A stretch of DNA of 64,000 bases from Paracoccus aminovorans (lineage in GTDB: Bacteria; Pseudomonadota; Alphaproteobacteria; Rhodobacterales; Rhodobacteraceae): the NCBI RefSeq assembly GCF_900005615.1, contig NZ_LN832562.1, positions 1-64,000 of the forward strand, given 5' to 3'. Below the pieces are notes generated by a model. That model was not told the origin of the DNA and searched no databases. It saw nothing but the letters and a program-made list of their open reading frames with translations. Numbering within the stretch: the first letter of the stretch is position 1; each line of letters starts with the position of its first letter. Of this stretch, positions 8,224 through 16,837 are shown in pieces. The position numbers and the translations under genes were made by a program.

Positions 8224-8975
8224 CCGCCGCCGGCGCGCGCATCGCGCAAAGCTTCGCGCGCGGGATGCCCAGCTACGACCGGGCGGCGACGGCGCAGCGG
8301 CGGATCGCCAAGGCGCTGTTCGACGCCTGCCGCCGGCTGGCGCCCGAGCCGCCGCGCCGGGTGTTCGAGGCGGGCTACGGCTCGGGCCATCTGACGCGGC
8401 ACCTGGCCGGGCTGCGGCCCGAGAGGCTGTGGTTGAACGACCTGGTGGCGCCGCCGTTGCCGGGGGTGCGCGCGACCTATCTGCCGGGCGACATCGCGCG
8501 GGCAAGGCTGCCGCAGGCGCTGGACCTGGTGGCCTCGGCCTCGATGATTCAATGGGTGGCGCGGCCGGCCGAGGTGCTGGACCGGCTTTGCGCCGCCGTG
8601 GCGCCCGGGGGTGTGCTGGCGCTGTCGGGCTATGCGCCGGACCATTTCCCGGAACTGCGCGCGCTCGGCAGCCGGGCGGGGGCGCCCTCCTGCCTGGACG
8701 GGGCCGCGATTGCGGCGCTGCTGCCGCCGGGCTGGCGCCCGCTCGGCTGCGGGGAATGGCGCATCGCGCTGCATTTTCCCGATGCGCTGGCGGTGCTGCG
8801 CCACCTGCGGGCGACCGGGGTGAACGGCCGGGCCGGGCAGTTCCGCAGCCGCGGCGCCCTGCAGGATTTTCTGGCCCGCTACGAGGCCGCGCATGGCGGG
8901 CCGCAGGGCGTGACGCTGACCTATGTCGCCAGCTGGCTGGTGGCGCGGAAACAGCCGCCGACGTCCCCCTGCTAA
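8220..8975 (+). CDS. bioC: Malonyl-ACP O-methyltransferase
   Basis: SAM-dependent methyltransferase that caps malonyl-ACP so fatty-acid synthesis can build the pimeloyl chain. 251 residues, starting with ARIAQSFARGMPSYD, which is typical of BioC. The SAM-binding motif I reads FEAGYGSG at 49-56, with Tyr where many homologues have Cys. ASASMIQWV is the conserved post-motif region. Last gene of the operon, joined to bioG by an ATGA overlap. Confidence 0.9.
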   Translation: MTAAGARIAQSFARGMPSYDRAATAQRRIAKALFDACRRLAPEPPRRVFEAGYGSGHLTRHLAGLRPERLWLNDLVAPPLPGVRATYLPGDIARARLPQALDLVASASMIQWVARPAEVLDRLCAAVAPGGVLALSGYAPDHFPELRALGSRAGAPSCLDGAAIAALLPPGWRPLGCGEWRIALHFPDALAVLRHLRATGVNGRAGQFRSRGALQDFLARYEAAHGGPQGVTLTYVASWLVARKQPPTSPC

Positions 8976-9466
8976 CGCTGCGACTTGTCCGGCGCATTAT
9001 GTGCGCCGTTTCCGAACCTTCGGCCACGCGGGGGTGGAAACCGGTTCCGGCCGCCTTGGCCCGGCGCCTGGCTTTCCGTTTTGCGAAATACCCCAGCGGC
9101 GGTGCAGACTAAGGCCGCCCCTGCGGACCTGGCCCGCACCTGCTGCCGAAATCCTCCGTGCGAGCGCAAGCTTGGCCGTATCGGAGAAATCCGCCTCATC
9201 TCGGCCCGGAGATGCCCCATCTTCCAGGCCGTCACCGGATCTGCATCGGTTTCCGCCAAGACGCCCGCACGGATCCCTTTTCGACGGCCCGCGAACCGAA
9301 GGCCCGGACAGGCGCCGAAAAATTCCCCGCCACGCGACACAATGGACAGAAAGCGGAAAGCTCACCTCGAATTGTCCGCAAATACACTTATCTTCAGCCG
9401 ATCCGGGTTGGGCCCAGAACGATGTTCCGTTCCGACGCCTTCTCGGCGCTTTTTTTCAGCAGCCTG
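8976..9466. other. Convergent bioC/bioR intergenic region
   Basis: A 491-bp non-coding gap between the 3' ends of bioC and the GntR regulator. Its right third (9309-9464) is repeat copy A. A run of seven T follows a short GC stem at 9434-9457 on the plus strand and could end bio transcripts. Nothing recognisable is seen in 8976-9308. Confidence 0.6.
9309..9464 (-). repeat. 155-bp intergenic repeat, copy A
   Basis: Read on the minus strand this begins GGCTGCTGAAAAAAAGCGCC, 3 nt after the bioR stop codon, and ends near TTTTTCGGCGCCTG. Its first 68 nt align without gaps to copy B (36087 onward) at 53 of 68 positions, sharing the core ATCGTTC and the block GGATCGGC. The far end also aligns with B (CCATT, CGCGT and TTCGGC blocks). 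The ends are imperfect inverted repeats (GGCTGCTGAAAA / AGGCGCCGAAAA), as in a MITE. Confidence 0.65.
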
Positions 9467-10135
9467 CTAGCCCTCGATCGCGAAGGCGTCGCGCTGTTCG
9501 CCGCCGCGGGCCGGGCCAGGGCGGCGGCCGATCCAGCGCACATGCCGGGCCAGGGTGGCGCAGGCGGTCTCGACATCGCCCTTGCGCAGCGCCGCCAGGA
9601 TGGCGCGGTGGTCGTGGTCGGTGCGGGTTTCCCAATTCGACTGCCAAGCCGCGAACAGGAAGCGCGCGCTGGCCGCATGCAGGTCGTCGATGGCGGCCAG
9701 CAGCCGCGGCATGGCGCAGGGCAGCAGGATCAGCTTGTGAAAGCGCCGGTTGGCCTGCTCCCAGGAGCGCACGTCGCGCGAGGCGTCGCCGGCCTTGGTC
9801 GCCTCTTCCGCCGCGTTCAGGATCGCCGGGGTCAGATGCGGCGCGGCATGGCGCAGCGCCAGCGATTCCAGGGCGGCGCGCATCTCGGCCACCTCGCGCA
9901 CCTCGGGCAGGTCGAAGGCGGCGACGCGCACGCCCCGGCGCGGCTCGCTGATCGCCAGACCCTGCGCCTCCAGCCGGCGGAAGGCCTCGCGCACGGGGAC
10001 GTGGCTGGCGCCGAATTCCTCGGCGATATGGTCCTGGCGCAGCCTTTCGCCCGGGCCGATCTCGCCCGAGACGATGCGCTCGGCCAGCGCGCGGCTGATG
10101 CGGACGGCCAGTGTTTCCTCGGTTCCCGTGCTCAT
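9467..10135 (-). CDS. bioR: GntR/FCD-family regulator, probable BioR
   Basis: 222-residue repressor-type protein. A GntR winged helix spans about 8-75 (HIAEEFGASHVPVREAFRRL recognition region), followed by a helical FCD-type ligand domain to about 205. It converges on bioBFDAGC, whose promoter carries two BioR-type boxes, so BioR is the natural assignment. Paracoccus is known to carry BioR homologues. The family alone does not prove it, since many FCD regulators look alike. No BioR box is seen in the 42 bp upstream, and it may be cotranscribed with the 2H-phosphoesterase gene. Confidence 0.62.
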   Translation of the reverse strand: MSTGTEETLAVRISRALAERIVSGEIGPGERLRQDHIAEEFGASHVPVREAFRRLEAQGLAISEPRRGVRVAAFDLPEVREVAEMRAALESLALRHAAPHLTPAILNAAEEATKAGDASRDVRSWEQANRRFHKLILLPCAMPRLLAAIDDLHAASARFLFAAWQSNWETRTDHDHRAILAALRKGDVETACATLARHVRWIGRRPGPARGGEQRDAFAIEG

Positions 10136-10177
10136 GGCGCATGGATAGAGCGCGGGCCGGCGATTGTCGATGCGGCT

Positions 10178-10741
10178 TCAGCCCAGCGGCCAGCGCGCCA
10201 GGGGCACGTGGGTGGTCAGGCCCTGCAGGCTGTCGATCAGCACCAGCTCGTCCACATGCCAGTGGATCGGCGGCACCAGCCGGGCCGATTCCGGCAGCGG
10301 CCGGCCGTAGGCGGCTGTCACATGCGGCGTCACATACATGCGGGGCAGGGGCCAGGCGGTGGACGCGAAGCGGCGGCGGATGGCGCGGGCCAGCGCGTTC
10401 GGGGCCGCGTCCTGGCCGCGGGTGGTGAAGACCAGCGGCCGGCGCCGCTCGGCCCGGCTGCCGAAATTCGCCACCCGGTCCAGGGTGATGTCGAAGGCCG
10501 GAAAGCGGAAGTCCCGCATCGGTCGGGTCAGGAAGGCGGCGAGGGCGTCGTCCACCGTCTCGGCGTCGGCCACCATCTGGATGGTCATGTGCAGCACCGG
10601 CCGCCGCAGCCGGGCGCGGATGCCCATGGCCTGCCAGAGCGCGGCCATGCGCTCGGCCACCGCTGCGGGCGGGACGGCGGCGAAGAACAGCTTGTGCGCC
10701 GGGCCGGTCGGCGGGATGGGCGGCGGTTTTTGCATGAACAT
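10178..10741 (-). CDS. 2H phosphoesterase (LigT / 2'-5' RNA ligase family)
   Basis: 187-residue protein with the two HxTx signatures of the 2H phosphoesterase superfamily, HMTI at 51-54 and HVTA at 140-143. The family includes RNA 2',3'-cyclic phosphodiesterases (ThpR). The substrate here is unknown. Two in-frame ATGs (10741 and 10735) are possible starts. A GAAC-N7-GAAC sequence 30-44 bp upstream resembles the alphaproteobacterial LexA box, and TAGAAT (10770-10765, minus strand) could be the -10. The probable bioR follows after 42 bp on the same strand. Confidence 0.82.
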   Translation of the reverse strand: MFMQKPPPIPPTGPAHKLFFAAVPPAAVAERMAALWQAMGIRARLRRPVLHMTIQMVADAETVDDALAAFLTRPMRDFRFPAFDITLDRVANFGSRAERRRPLVFTTRGQDAAPNALARAIRRRFASTAWPLPRMYVTPHVTAAYGRPLPESARLVPPIHWHVDELVLIDSLQGLTTHVPLARWPLG

Positions 10742-10770
10742 GGCGATTCCTTCTGCCTCGGGCCATTCTA

Positions 10771-10785
10771 GAACAAAAAGAGAAC
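10771..10785 (-). promoter_or_regulatory. SOS (LexA) box-like direct repeat
   Basis: On the minus strand GTTC-N7-GTTC, the LexA operator format of alphaproteobacteria, adjoining a TAGAAT -10 candidate for the 2H-phosphoesterase gene. About one such match is expected by chance in a window of this size and composition, so its placement is the main support. Confidence 0.4.
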
Positions 10786-10864
10786 ATTTACCACTGCCGA
10801 GTCGGCGGTTTGACGGGTGGGCGTTCCGTGCCATGATGATCCGGCAACCAGGGAGGGAACGCGC

Positions 10865-11131
10865 ATGGACAGGCTGAGCGCCCGGCTCGACGCACTCGAA
10901 GGCCGGCTGATCGCGCATCGGCGGATGCTGACGCAACTTCTGGACCTGTCGCCGGCGGCGGTGCGCGGCGCCATGCTGGACTGGCTGGCCGAGCGCGAGG
11001 TGATGCCGGACGGGCAGGAGGATCCCGGCGTGCTGGATGCCGAGGGCGCGGCGCTGGAACTGGCGCTGTCGGACGAGATGCGGCTGGTCCATGGCGCCCT
11101 GACCGGCGGGTCAGCGGCAAAATCCTATTAA
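10865..11131 (+). CDS. Small hypothetical protein
   Basis: 88 residues. The N-terminal half is a predicted amphipathic helix or coiled coil (RLSARLDALEGRLIAHRRML). The remainder is acidic, ending in GGSAAKSY. The start at 10865 is preceded by GGGAGGGAAC. No family recognised. Divergent from the 2H-phosphoesterase gene and 100 bp upstream of gntP; no functional link is apparent. Confidence 0.6.
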   Translation: MDRLSARLDALEGRLIAHRRMLTQLLDLSPAAVRGAMLDWLAEREVMPDGQEDPGVLDAEGAALELALSDEMRLVHGALTGGSAAKSY

Positions 11132-11166
11132 CTTTTCGCATCGCATCCCGTATGGCGAGGCTGGGC

Positions 11167-11178
11167 GTTACCGCTAAC
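11167..11178. promoter_or_regulatory. Candidate gluconate operator
   Basis: GTTACCGCTAAC, with GTTA/TAAC arms, 53 bp upstream of gntP. It resembles the GTTACC-GGTAAC operators of LacI-type GntR repressors of gluconate genes. No such regulator is encoded in this window. Confidence 0.4.
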
Positions 11179-11231
11179 ACGGTCGGGAGCCGCGGCGGTG
11201 ATCGCAGGGGAGATTGCTTGGAGGAGATTTC

Positions 11232-12605
11232 ATGAACCCGGTCGAACCCGTATACGGCACCTCGGTGCTGCTTCTGATCGCCGCCGCGGCGGTGGCGCTG
11301 CTGCTGGTGCTGATCATGCGCTTCCGGCTGCATGCCTTCGTGGCGCTGGTGCTGGTCAGCCTGGCGACCGCCATGGTCGCCGGCGTGCCGATGGGCAAGG
11401 TGATCCCCACGCTGCTGGAGGGCTTCGGCTCGACCCTGGCGACGGTGGCGCTGCTGGTGGGCTTCGGCGCCATGATCGGGCGGCTGCTGGAGATCACCGG
11501 CGGCGCGCAGGTGCTGGCCGACCGGCTGATCGGCCAGTTTGGCGCCAGCCGGGCGCCGCTGGCCCTGGGCGTGGCCTCGCTGCTCTTCGGCTTTCCGATC
11601 TTCTTCGACGCCGGGCTGGTGGTGATGCTGCCGATCATCTTCAGCGTGGCCTATCGCTTCGGCGGCTCGCTGCTGCTCTACGCGCTGCCGGCGGCGGGGG
11701 CCTTTGCGGTCATGCATGCCTTCGTGCCGCCGCACCCCGGCCCGGTCGCGGCGGGCGAGCTGCTGGGCGCGGACATCGGGCTTTTGCTGGTCGTCGGGCT
11801 GGTGGTCGCGCTGCCGACCTGGTTCCTGGGCAGCTATCTGTTCAGCAAATGGGCCGGGCATCGCTTCACCCTGCCGGTGCCCGAGATCCTGGGCGTGGTC
11901 GAGGCGCCCGAGGGTCAGGTGCCGCCCGCCTTCGGCACCGTGCTGCTGGTGCTGCTGCTGCCGCTGGCGCTGATCTTCGTGAACACCGGGCTGGGCACGC
12001 TGGCGACCATGGGCATGGTCGATGGCGGGGCCCGCTGGGTCACGGTGCTGCGGCTGATCGGGCAGACGCCGGTGGCGCTGCTGATCACCCTGATCGTGGC
12101 CATGTTCCTGCTGGGCAAGGGCCGCAGCGCCGCCGAGATCGAGAGGATCATGGACGGCGCGCTGGGGCCGATCTGCGCCATCATCCTGGTCACCGGCGCC
12201 GGCGGCATGTTCGGCGGCGTGCTGCGCGCCAGCGGCATCGGCCAGGCGCTGGCCGGCAGCCTGGAAACGCTGGGCATGCCGCTGATCGTCGCCGCCTTCG
12301 TCATCGCGACCGCGCTGCGGGTGGCGCAGGGCTCGGCCACGGTGGCGCTGACCACCACGGCGGGGCTGATCGCCCCCACCGTCGCCGCGACCGCCGGCCT
12401 GACCGAACTGGACCGCTGCTTCCTGGTCATCGCCATTGCCGGCGGCGCCACGGTGCTGAGCCATTTCAACGACTCGGGCTTCTGGCTGGTCGGGCGGTTC
12501 CTCAACATGGACGAAAAGACCACGCTGAAGACCTGGACGGTGATGGAGACTCTGCTGGGCGGCATCGGCTTCCTGTTCGCGCTGGTCGGATGGTGGCTGC
12601 TGTGA
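11232..12605 (+). CDS. gntP: Gluconate:H+ symporter, GntP family
   Basis: 457-residue inner-membrane permease with about 12-14 hydrophobic segments. Family features include FGFPIFFDAGLVVMLPI, HAFVPPHPGP and NDSGFWLV near the C-terminus. It brings in gluconate or a related sugar acid. The start is at 11232, behind GGAGGAGATTTC. It overlaps gntK by GTGA, and together they feed gluconate to 6-phosphogluconate. Confidence 0.92.
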   Translation: MNPVEPVYGTSVLLLIAAAAVALLLVLIMRFRLHAFVALVLVSLATAMVAGVPMGKVIPTLLEGFGSTLATVALLVGFGAMIGRLLEITGGAQVLADRLIGQFGASRAPLALGVASLLFGFPIFFDAGLVVMLPIIFSVAYRFGGSLLLYALPAAGAFAVMHAFVPPHPGPVAAGELLGADIGLLLVVGLVVALPTWFLGSYLFSKWAGHRFTLPVPEILGVVEAPEGQVPPAFGTVLLVLLLPLALIFVNTGLGTLATMGMVDGGARWVTVLRLIGQTPVALLITLIVAMFLLGKGRSAAEIERIMDGALGPICAIILVTGAGGMFGGVLRASGIGQALAGSLETLGMPLIVAAFVIATALRVAQGSATVALTTTAGLIAPTVAATAGLTELDRCFLVIAIAGGATVLSHFNDSGFWLVGRFLNMDEKTTLKTWTVMETLLGGIGFLFALVGWWLL

Positions 12606-13117
12606 GCGGGGCGGTGCAGCATATCGTCGTCATGGGCGTGTCCGGCAGCGGCAAAAGCACCACCGGCGGCGCGCTGGCGGCCCGGCTGGGCTGGCCCTTC
12701 ATCGAGGGCGACGGTTTCCACCCCGAGGCCAATGTCGCCAAGATGCGCGCGGGCGTGCCGCTGGACGACGACGACCGCGCGCCCTGGCTGCGGGCGCTGG
12801 CCCAGGCCTTTGCCCGCAACCAGGCGGCCGGGCAAGGCTCGGTCATGGGCTGTTCGGCGCTGAAGCGCGCCTATCGCGACATCCTGCGCGGCGGCGCGCC
12901 AAGGGTGCGCTTCCTGCATGTCCATGGCAGCCGGGCGCTGCTGGAAGAGCGGCTGCAAAGCCGCGAGGGACATTTCTTCCCGGCGAAGCTGCTGGATTCG
13001 CAGCTGGCCACGCTGGAGATGCTGGGTCCCGACGAGGACGGCGCCGTCGTGGACATGGCGCTGTCGGTCGAGGATCAGGTCGATCAGGCGCTGCGGCTGC
13101 TGGGGCTGCGGGCCTGA
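12602..13117 (+). CDS. gntK: Gluconokinase
   Basis: 171-residue small kinase that makes 6-phosphogluconate for the Entner-Doudoroff or pentose phosphate pathway. The P-loop GVSGSGKS is at 12-19, followed by EGDGFHPEANVAKM and CSALKRAYRDILR, which are diagnostic of the GntK family. The start is a GTG overlapping the gntP stop (GTGA). Confidence 0.93.
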   Translation: MSGAVQHIVVMGVSGSGKSTTGGALAARLGWPFIEGDGFHPEANVAKMRAGVPLDDDDRAPWLRALAQAFARNQAAGQGSVMGCSALKRAYRDILRGGAPRVRFLHVHGSRALLEERLQSREGHFFPAKLLDSQLATLEMLGPDEDGAVVDMALSVEDQVDQALRLLGLRA

Positions 13118-13175
13118 ACGGATCCGGCGCGGGGTCTTTCGCGTTGGCCCTCTGCCCCCGGGAAAGGAGAGCAGG

Positions 13176-14114
13176 ATGAGCTGGAACCCCTCACTGGAGC
13201 CGGGCTGCCCGGACGCCGCCGGCCTTGAGCAGATCGAGACGCTGATCATCCCGCGCGCGCGGGATCTGGGCGGGTTCGAGGTCCGCCGGGCGCTGCCCGC
13301 GCCGCGCCGGCAGATGGTCGGCCCGTTCATCTTTTTCGACCAGGCCGGGCCGGCCGAGTTCCTGACCGGCAAGGGCGTGGACATCCGCCCGCATCCGCAT
13401 ATCGGTCTGGGCACGGTCACCTATCTGTATCGCGGCGATTTCCACCACCGCGACAGCATCGGCACCGACCAGGTGATCCTGCCCGGGGCGGTCAACTGGA
13501 TGGTGGCGGGCCGGGGCGTCAGCCATTCCGAGCGCACGTCCGAGGCCGGCCGTGCCGGGCCGCATAGCCTGTTCGGCATCCAGACCTGGATCGCGCTGCC
13601 CGAGGACCGCGAGGACATGGCGCCGATCTTTGAGCATCACGGCAAGGACACCCTGCCCGAGATCGCGGCCGAGGGAATCACGGCGCGGCTGATCCTGGGC
13701 CATGCCTATGGCGAGCGGGCGCCGGCCACGCTGTATTCGGACACCTTCTATCTGGACGTGACGCTGCAATCCGGCGCGCGCTTCCCGCTGCCCGACGATC
13801 ACGAGGACCGGGGGCTTTACATCACCTCGGGCTCGGTCGGCATAGCGGGGCAGGAATTCGAGGCCGGGCGGATGATGGTGTTCCGCCCCGGCGACCGCAT
13901 CACCGTCGCGGCCGGGCCGCAGGGCGCGCGGCTGATGGCGCTGGGCGGCGCGACGCTGAACGGGCCGCGATACATCTGGTGGAATTTCGTCGCCTCCTCG
14001 AAGGAGCGCATCGAGCACGCCAAGCGCGAATGGCGCGCGGCCGACTGGGGGCAGGGCCTGTTCGACCTGCCGCCGACCGACCGCGCGGAATTCATCCCGC
14101 TGCCCGAGCGCTGA
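13176..14114 (+). CDS. Pirin family protein
   Basis: 312-residue bicupin. Metal ligands of the pirin type are visible as H73 and H75 (RPHPHIGL), H117 and E119 (VSHSERT). Pirins are iron-binding, some with quercetinase activity; the physiological role is unclear. GAAAGGAGA precedes the ATG. The 3' end overlaps the converging peptidase gene by 23 bp. Confidence 0.9.
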   Translation: MSWNPSLEPGCPDAAGLEQIETLIIPRARDLGGFEVRRALPAPRRQMVGPFIFFDQAGPAEFLTGKGVDIRPHPHIGLGTVTYLYRGDFHHRDSIGTDQVILPGAVNWMVAGRGVSHSERTSEAGRAGPHSLFGIQTWIALPEDREDMAPIFEHHGKDTLPEIAAEGITARLILGHAYGERAPATLYSDTFYLDVTLQSGARFPLPDDHEDRGLYITSGSVGIAGQEFEAGRMMVFRPGDRITVAAGPQGARLMALGGATLNGPRYIWWNFVASSKERIEHAKREWRAADWGQGLFDLPPTDRAEFIPLPER

Positions 14115-15099
14115 GCCCCGGTCCGGCGCCCGTTTCGACGGCGCCTCGCGCCAGCCAGTCGCGGGCGAAGGTCAGCTTGCGCCGCGTGGTCTCGGTCAGC
14201 ACGAAGGGATAGACGTCGGGATTGTCCAGCGCCCGGTTGATCTCGTTCACCGCCAGCGCCACCGCGGCGGCGACCTGCAAAAGATGGCCGCTGTCCGGAT
14301 CGGCATAGGCGTCGTAGCCCGGGGCCGGGATCTGGTCGCCGGTCAGCCCGGTCGCCATCAGGCTGTCGGTCATGTCCACCAGGTGCAGGACATGGGCCGC
14401 GGTCTCGGCCCAGTCCTCATGCGGATGCATGGTGGCATAGCCGGTCAGGTGGCGCTCGCCCGGCGGCTGCGGATCGGCGTAATGGCGCCGCAGCGCGGCC
14501 GTGTAATCGCTGCGCTCGTCGCCGAAGAGGGCGCGGAACGGCGGGACGAACCCCGGCAGGACGGCCAGGCGCTGGAACAGGAAATGCGCGATCTCGTGGC
14601 GCATGTGGCCGATCATGGTGCGATAGAGTTCGCCCAGCTCCTGCTGGCGGGCGATGCGCAGGGCGGGGTCGGCCTCGACCACGTTGATGGTGATCACGCC
14701 GTCGGCATGGCCCATCGAGACCGGCACCCGCTGTTCGCCCAGCCGTTCCGACAGCATGTGGAACACCGGCCGCGGCCCGGGATCGGCATCGGCGAACCAG
14801 CGCCAGCGCGCCAGATTGGCCAGCACCCAGCGCAGCGCGGCGGCGCTGCGGGCCAGAAGCGGCACGTTCCCCGGGACCGAGAGATCGGGGACGACCGCGA
14901 TCATCGCGCAGGCGCGGCACGGCCCGCCCGGCTGTTCGGCCGCCCAGTTGCAGCCGATAAGCTGCAATTGCCGGCAGGGCGGGGCGCCGTCGCGAAAGCG
15001 CCCGGCCTCGGGGTCGAAGCGCAGGGGGGTGCCGCAGGCGCAGGCGTTGTTCTGGAAATAGACCCGCCGCCCGCATCGGGGACATGTCAGACGCTGCAT
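14092..15099 (-). CDS. Putative zinc-binding metallopeptidase
   Basis: 335-residue protein. An N-terminal zinc-ribbon-like segment (C6, C9, C20, C22) precedes a catalytic-looking HEIAH motif at 168-172 and a downstream HEDWAETAAHVLH helix. This agrees with the bacterial family annotated as putative zinc-binding peptidase (Peptidase_Mx-like). The start MQRLTCPRCG at 15099 is preferred because the 30 upstream residues in frame are Arg-rich and look non-coding. Substrate unknown. The 3' end runs 23 bp into the pirin gene. Confidence 0.75.
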   Translation of the reverse strand: MQRLTCPRCGRRVYFQNNACACGTPLRFDPEAGRFRDGAPPCRQLQLIGCNWAAEQPGGPCRACAMIAVVPDLSVPGNVPLLARSAAALRWVLANLARWRWFADADPGPRPVFHMLSERLGEQRVPVSMGHADGVITINVVEADPALRIARQQELGELYRTMIGHMRHEIAHFLFQRLAVLPGFVPPFRALFGDERSDYTAALRRHYADPQPPGERHLTGYATMHPHEDWAETAAHVLHLVDMTDSLMATGLTGDQIPAPGYDAYADPDSGHLLQVAAAVALAVNEINRALDNPDVYPFVLTETTRRKLTFARDWLARGAVETGAGPGLSARAAG

Positions 15100-15195
15100 T
15101 CCGGCCCCCTCGGCGATCGGTCGCGGTCCCAACGACCGGGGCCGCCGAGAGGTTCCGGCGGATAATTTCCGAGTAATTGCATCAGGCATTGCGCG

Positions 15196-15747
15196 GTGTC
15201 CGGATTGCCCCTAGACAGGCGGGCGAAGCTGGCAGGCGGTTCCCTTGACTTGACGACGCATTCGACCCTCGTTTCGGCTCTCTACCGCACCGAGCATCGC
15301 CGGCAGCGCGGCCATGCGCGGCGGCTGGTCGGCAATGCCGCGACGGCCGAGGACGTGGTGCAGCAGGCCTTCGCCAATATCCTGGGCCGGGCGGCGCAGG
15401 TGCCGCTGGAACCCAGCGCCGCCTATCTGGCGCGGGCGGTGCGCAACCTGGCGCTGAACCACCTGCGCGACGCCCGCCGCCGCGCCGCGGTCGAGGTCGA
15501 GGGCGCCGACCTTGAGGCGCTGGCCGATCTGTCGCCCTCGCCCGAGATGGTGGCGCTGTATCGCGCCGAGTTGCGCCGGTTGCTGCAGGCCATCGCCGCG
15601 CTGCCGGAACGGCGCCGGCAGGCCTTTGTCCTGAGCCGGATCGAGGGGCTGAGCCACGACCAGACCGCCGCCCGCATGGGCGTGTCGCGCAACACGGTCA
15701 TCACCCATATCGTGCTGGCCATGGCCGAACTGGACCGCCGGCTGTGA
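15196..15747 (+). CDS. ECF sigma factor, FecI type
   Basis: 183-residue sigma-70 family ECF factor. Region 2 contains ATAEDVVQQAFANIL and NLALNHLRD; region 4 contains RRRQAFVLSRIEGLSHDQTAARMGVS. It would transcribe the TonB receptor genes downstream when activated through FecR. The start is uncertain: a GTG at 15196 or a TTG at 15250, the latter giving a protein closer to usual FecI length. Its stop overlaps the FecR start (GTGA). Confidence 0.88.
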   Translation: MSGLPLDRRAKLAGGSLDLTTHSTLVSALYRTEHRRQRGHARRLVGNAATAEDVVQQAFANILGRAAQVPLEPSAAYLARAVRNLALNHLRDARRRAAVEVEGADLEALADLSPSPEMVALYRAELRRLLQAIAALPERRRQAFVLSRIEGLSHDQTAARMGVSRNTVITHIVLAMAELDRRL

Positions 15748-16703
15748 GTGCCGAGGCGGAACGGGACGGGCTGTCGCTGGAGGCGCTGGAATGGTTCGTC
15801 GCCATGCAGGACGAGGCGACGGCGGCGCCTCGGTGCCGCGCATTCGCCGCCTGGATCGCCGACCCCGAACACGCCGCCGCCTATGCCAAGGCCGAGGCGC
15901 TGTGGGCGCGGTTCGAGATGGTGCGCCCGGAATACGAGCGCATGCGCCGGGCCGGGCGCATCGGGCAGGGCGGGGGCATCGGCCGGCGCGAGGCGCTGCT
16001 GGGTGGGCTGGCGGCGACCGTCGGCCTGTCCCTGGGCTGGCGCTGGGCGCGGCAGAGCGACTACAGCGCCGGCATCGGCCAGGGCCGCAGCCTGGTGCTG
16101 GCCGATGGCAGCCGGGTCGAGCTGGGACCGGACGCCGGCATCTCGGTCGAGCTGACGCCCGAGGCGCGCCGCATCCGGCTGGACCGAGGCCAGGCCTGGT
16201 TCCAGGTCGCGCCGGATGCCGCCCGCCCCTTCGTGGTCGAGGCCGGCGCGGGCTGGGTGGTGGCGCTGGGCACCGCCTTCGACGTGAACCTGCGCGCCGG
16301 GCAGGTGGTGGTGACGGTGACGGAACATGCCGTTTCGGTCAGCGCGGGCGAGGCGGCGCCGGTCACGCTGGGGCAGGGCTGGCAGATGTCCTATGGCGCG
16401 CGGGGCCTCGTGCCCGGACGGCCGGTCGACACCGGGGCAGCGACCGGCTGGCGCCAGGGCCGGCTGGTCTTTGACGAGGTGCCGCTGCGCGAGGTGCTGG
16501 CCGAGCTGCAACGCTATCGCCGCGGCCGCATCCTGCTGCTGGACGACGCCGTGGGCGCGCTGCCGGTGACGGCGATCTTCGACGCCAGCGACGCCGATGC
16601 CGCGCTGTCCCATATCGCCCGCATCCTGCCGATCCGGGTCCGCGAGGCGGCCGGGCTGGTGGTCCTGGTGGACCGGCGGGCGCCCGAAGGCGCGGCCGGA
16701 TGA
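15744..16703 (+). CDS. FecR-type anti-sigma/signal transducer
   Basis: 319 residues with a cytoplasmic N-terminal domain that includes EWFVAMQDE (the FecR sigma-binding region). One transmembrane helix lies near 82-100, followed by a periplasmic FecR domain with the DRGQAWFQV and GTAFDVN motifs. A C-terminal STN-like segment meets the receptor N-terminus. A GTG start overlaps the sigma gene stop. Confidence 0.9.
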   Translation: MSAEAERDGLSLEALEWFVAMQDEATAAPRCRAFAAWIADPEHAAAYAKAEALWARFEMVRPEYERMRRAGRIGQGGGIGRREALLGGLAATVGLSLGWRWARQSDYSAGIGQGRSLVLADGSRVELGPDAGISVELTPEARRIRLDRGQAWFQVAPDAARPFVVEAGAGWVVALGTAFDVNLRAGQVVVTVTEHAVSVSAGEAAPVTLGQGWQMSYGARGLVPGRPVDTGAATGWRQGRLVFDEVPLREVLAELQRYRRGRILLLDDAVGALPVTAIFDASDADAALSHIARILPIRVREAAGLVVLVDRRAPEGAAG

Positions 16704-16837
16704 AAAATTTTCGCCGTCCCGTTCATAACCCCGGCCGCCCTGCGGTGTCGGATCAGTTGAGGGCGCCATGCCAGCGACCCTCGGGATCGGACACGGGCCC
16801 GTCGCGCACGGGCCGAACAGGCAGGGGACAGGACGAC

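Noticed and set aside
9434..9457. Strong intrinsic terminator after bioC
   Set aside because: The T-run is good but the stem is only about four base pairs and it lies 460 bp from the gene; kept only as a note on the region.
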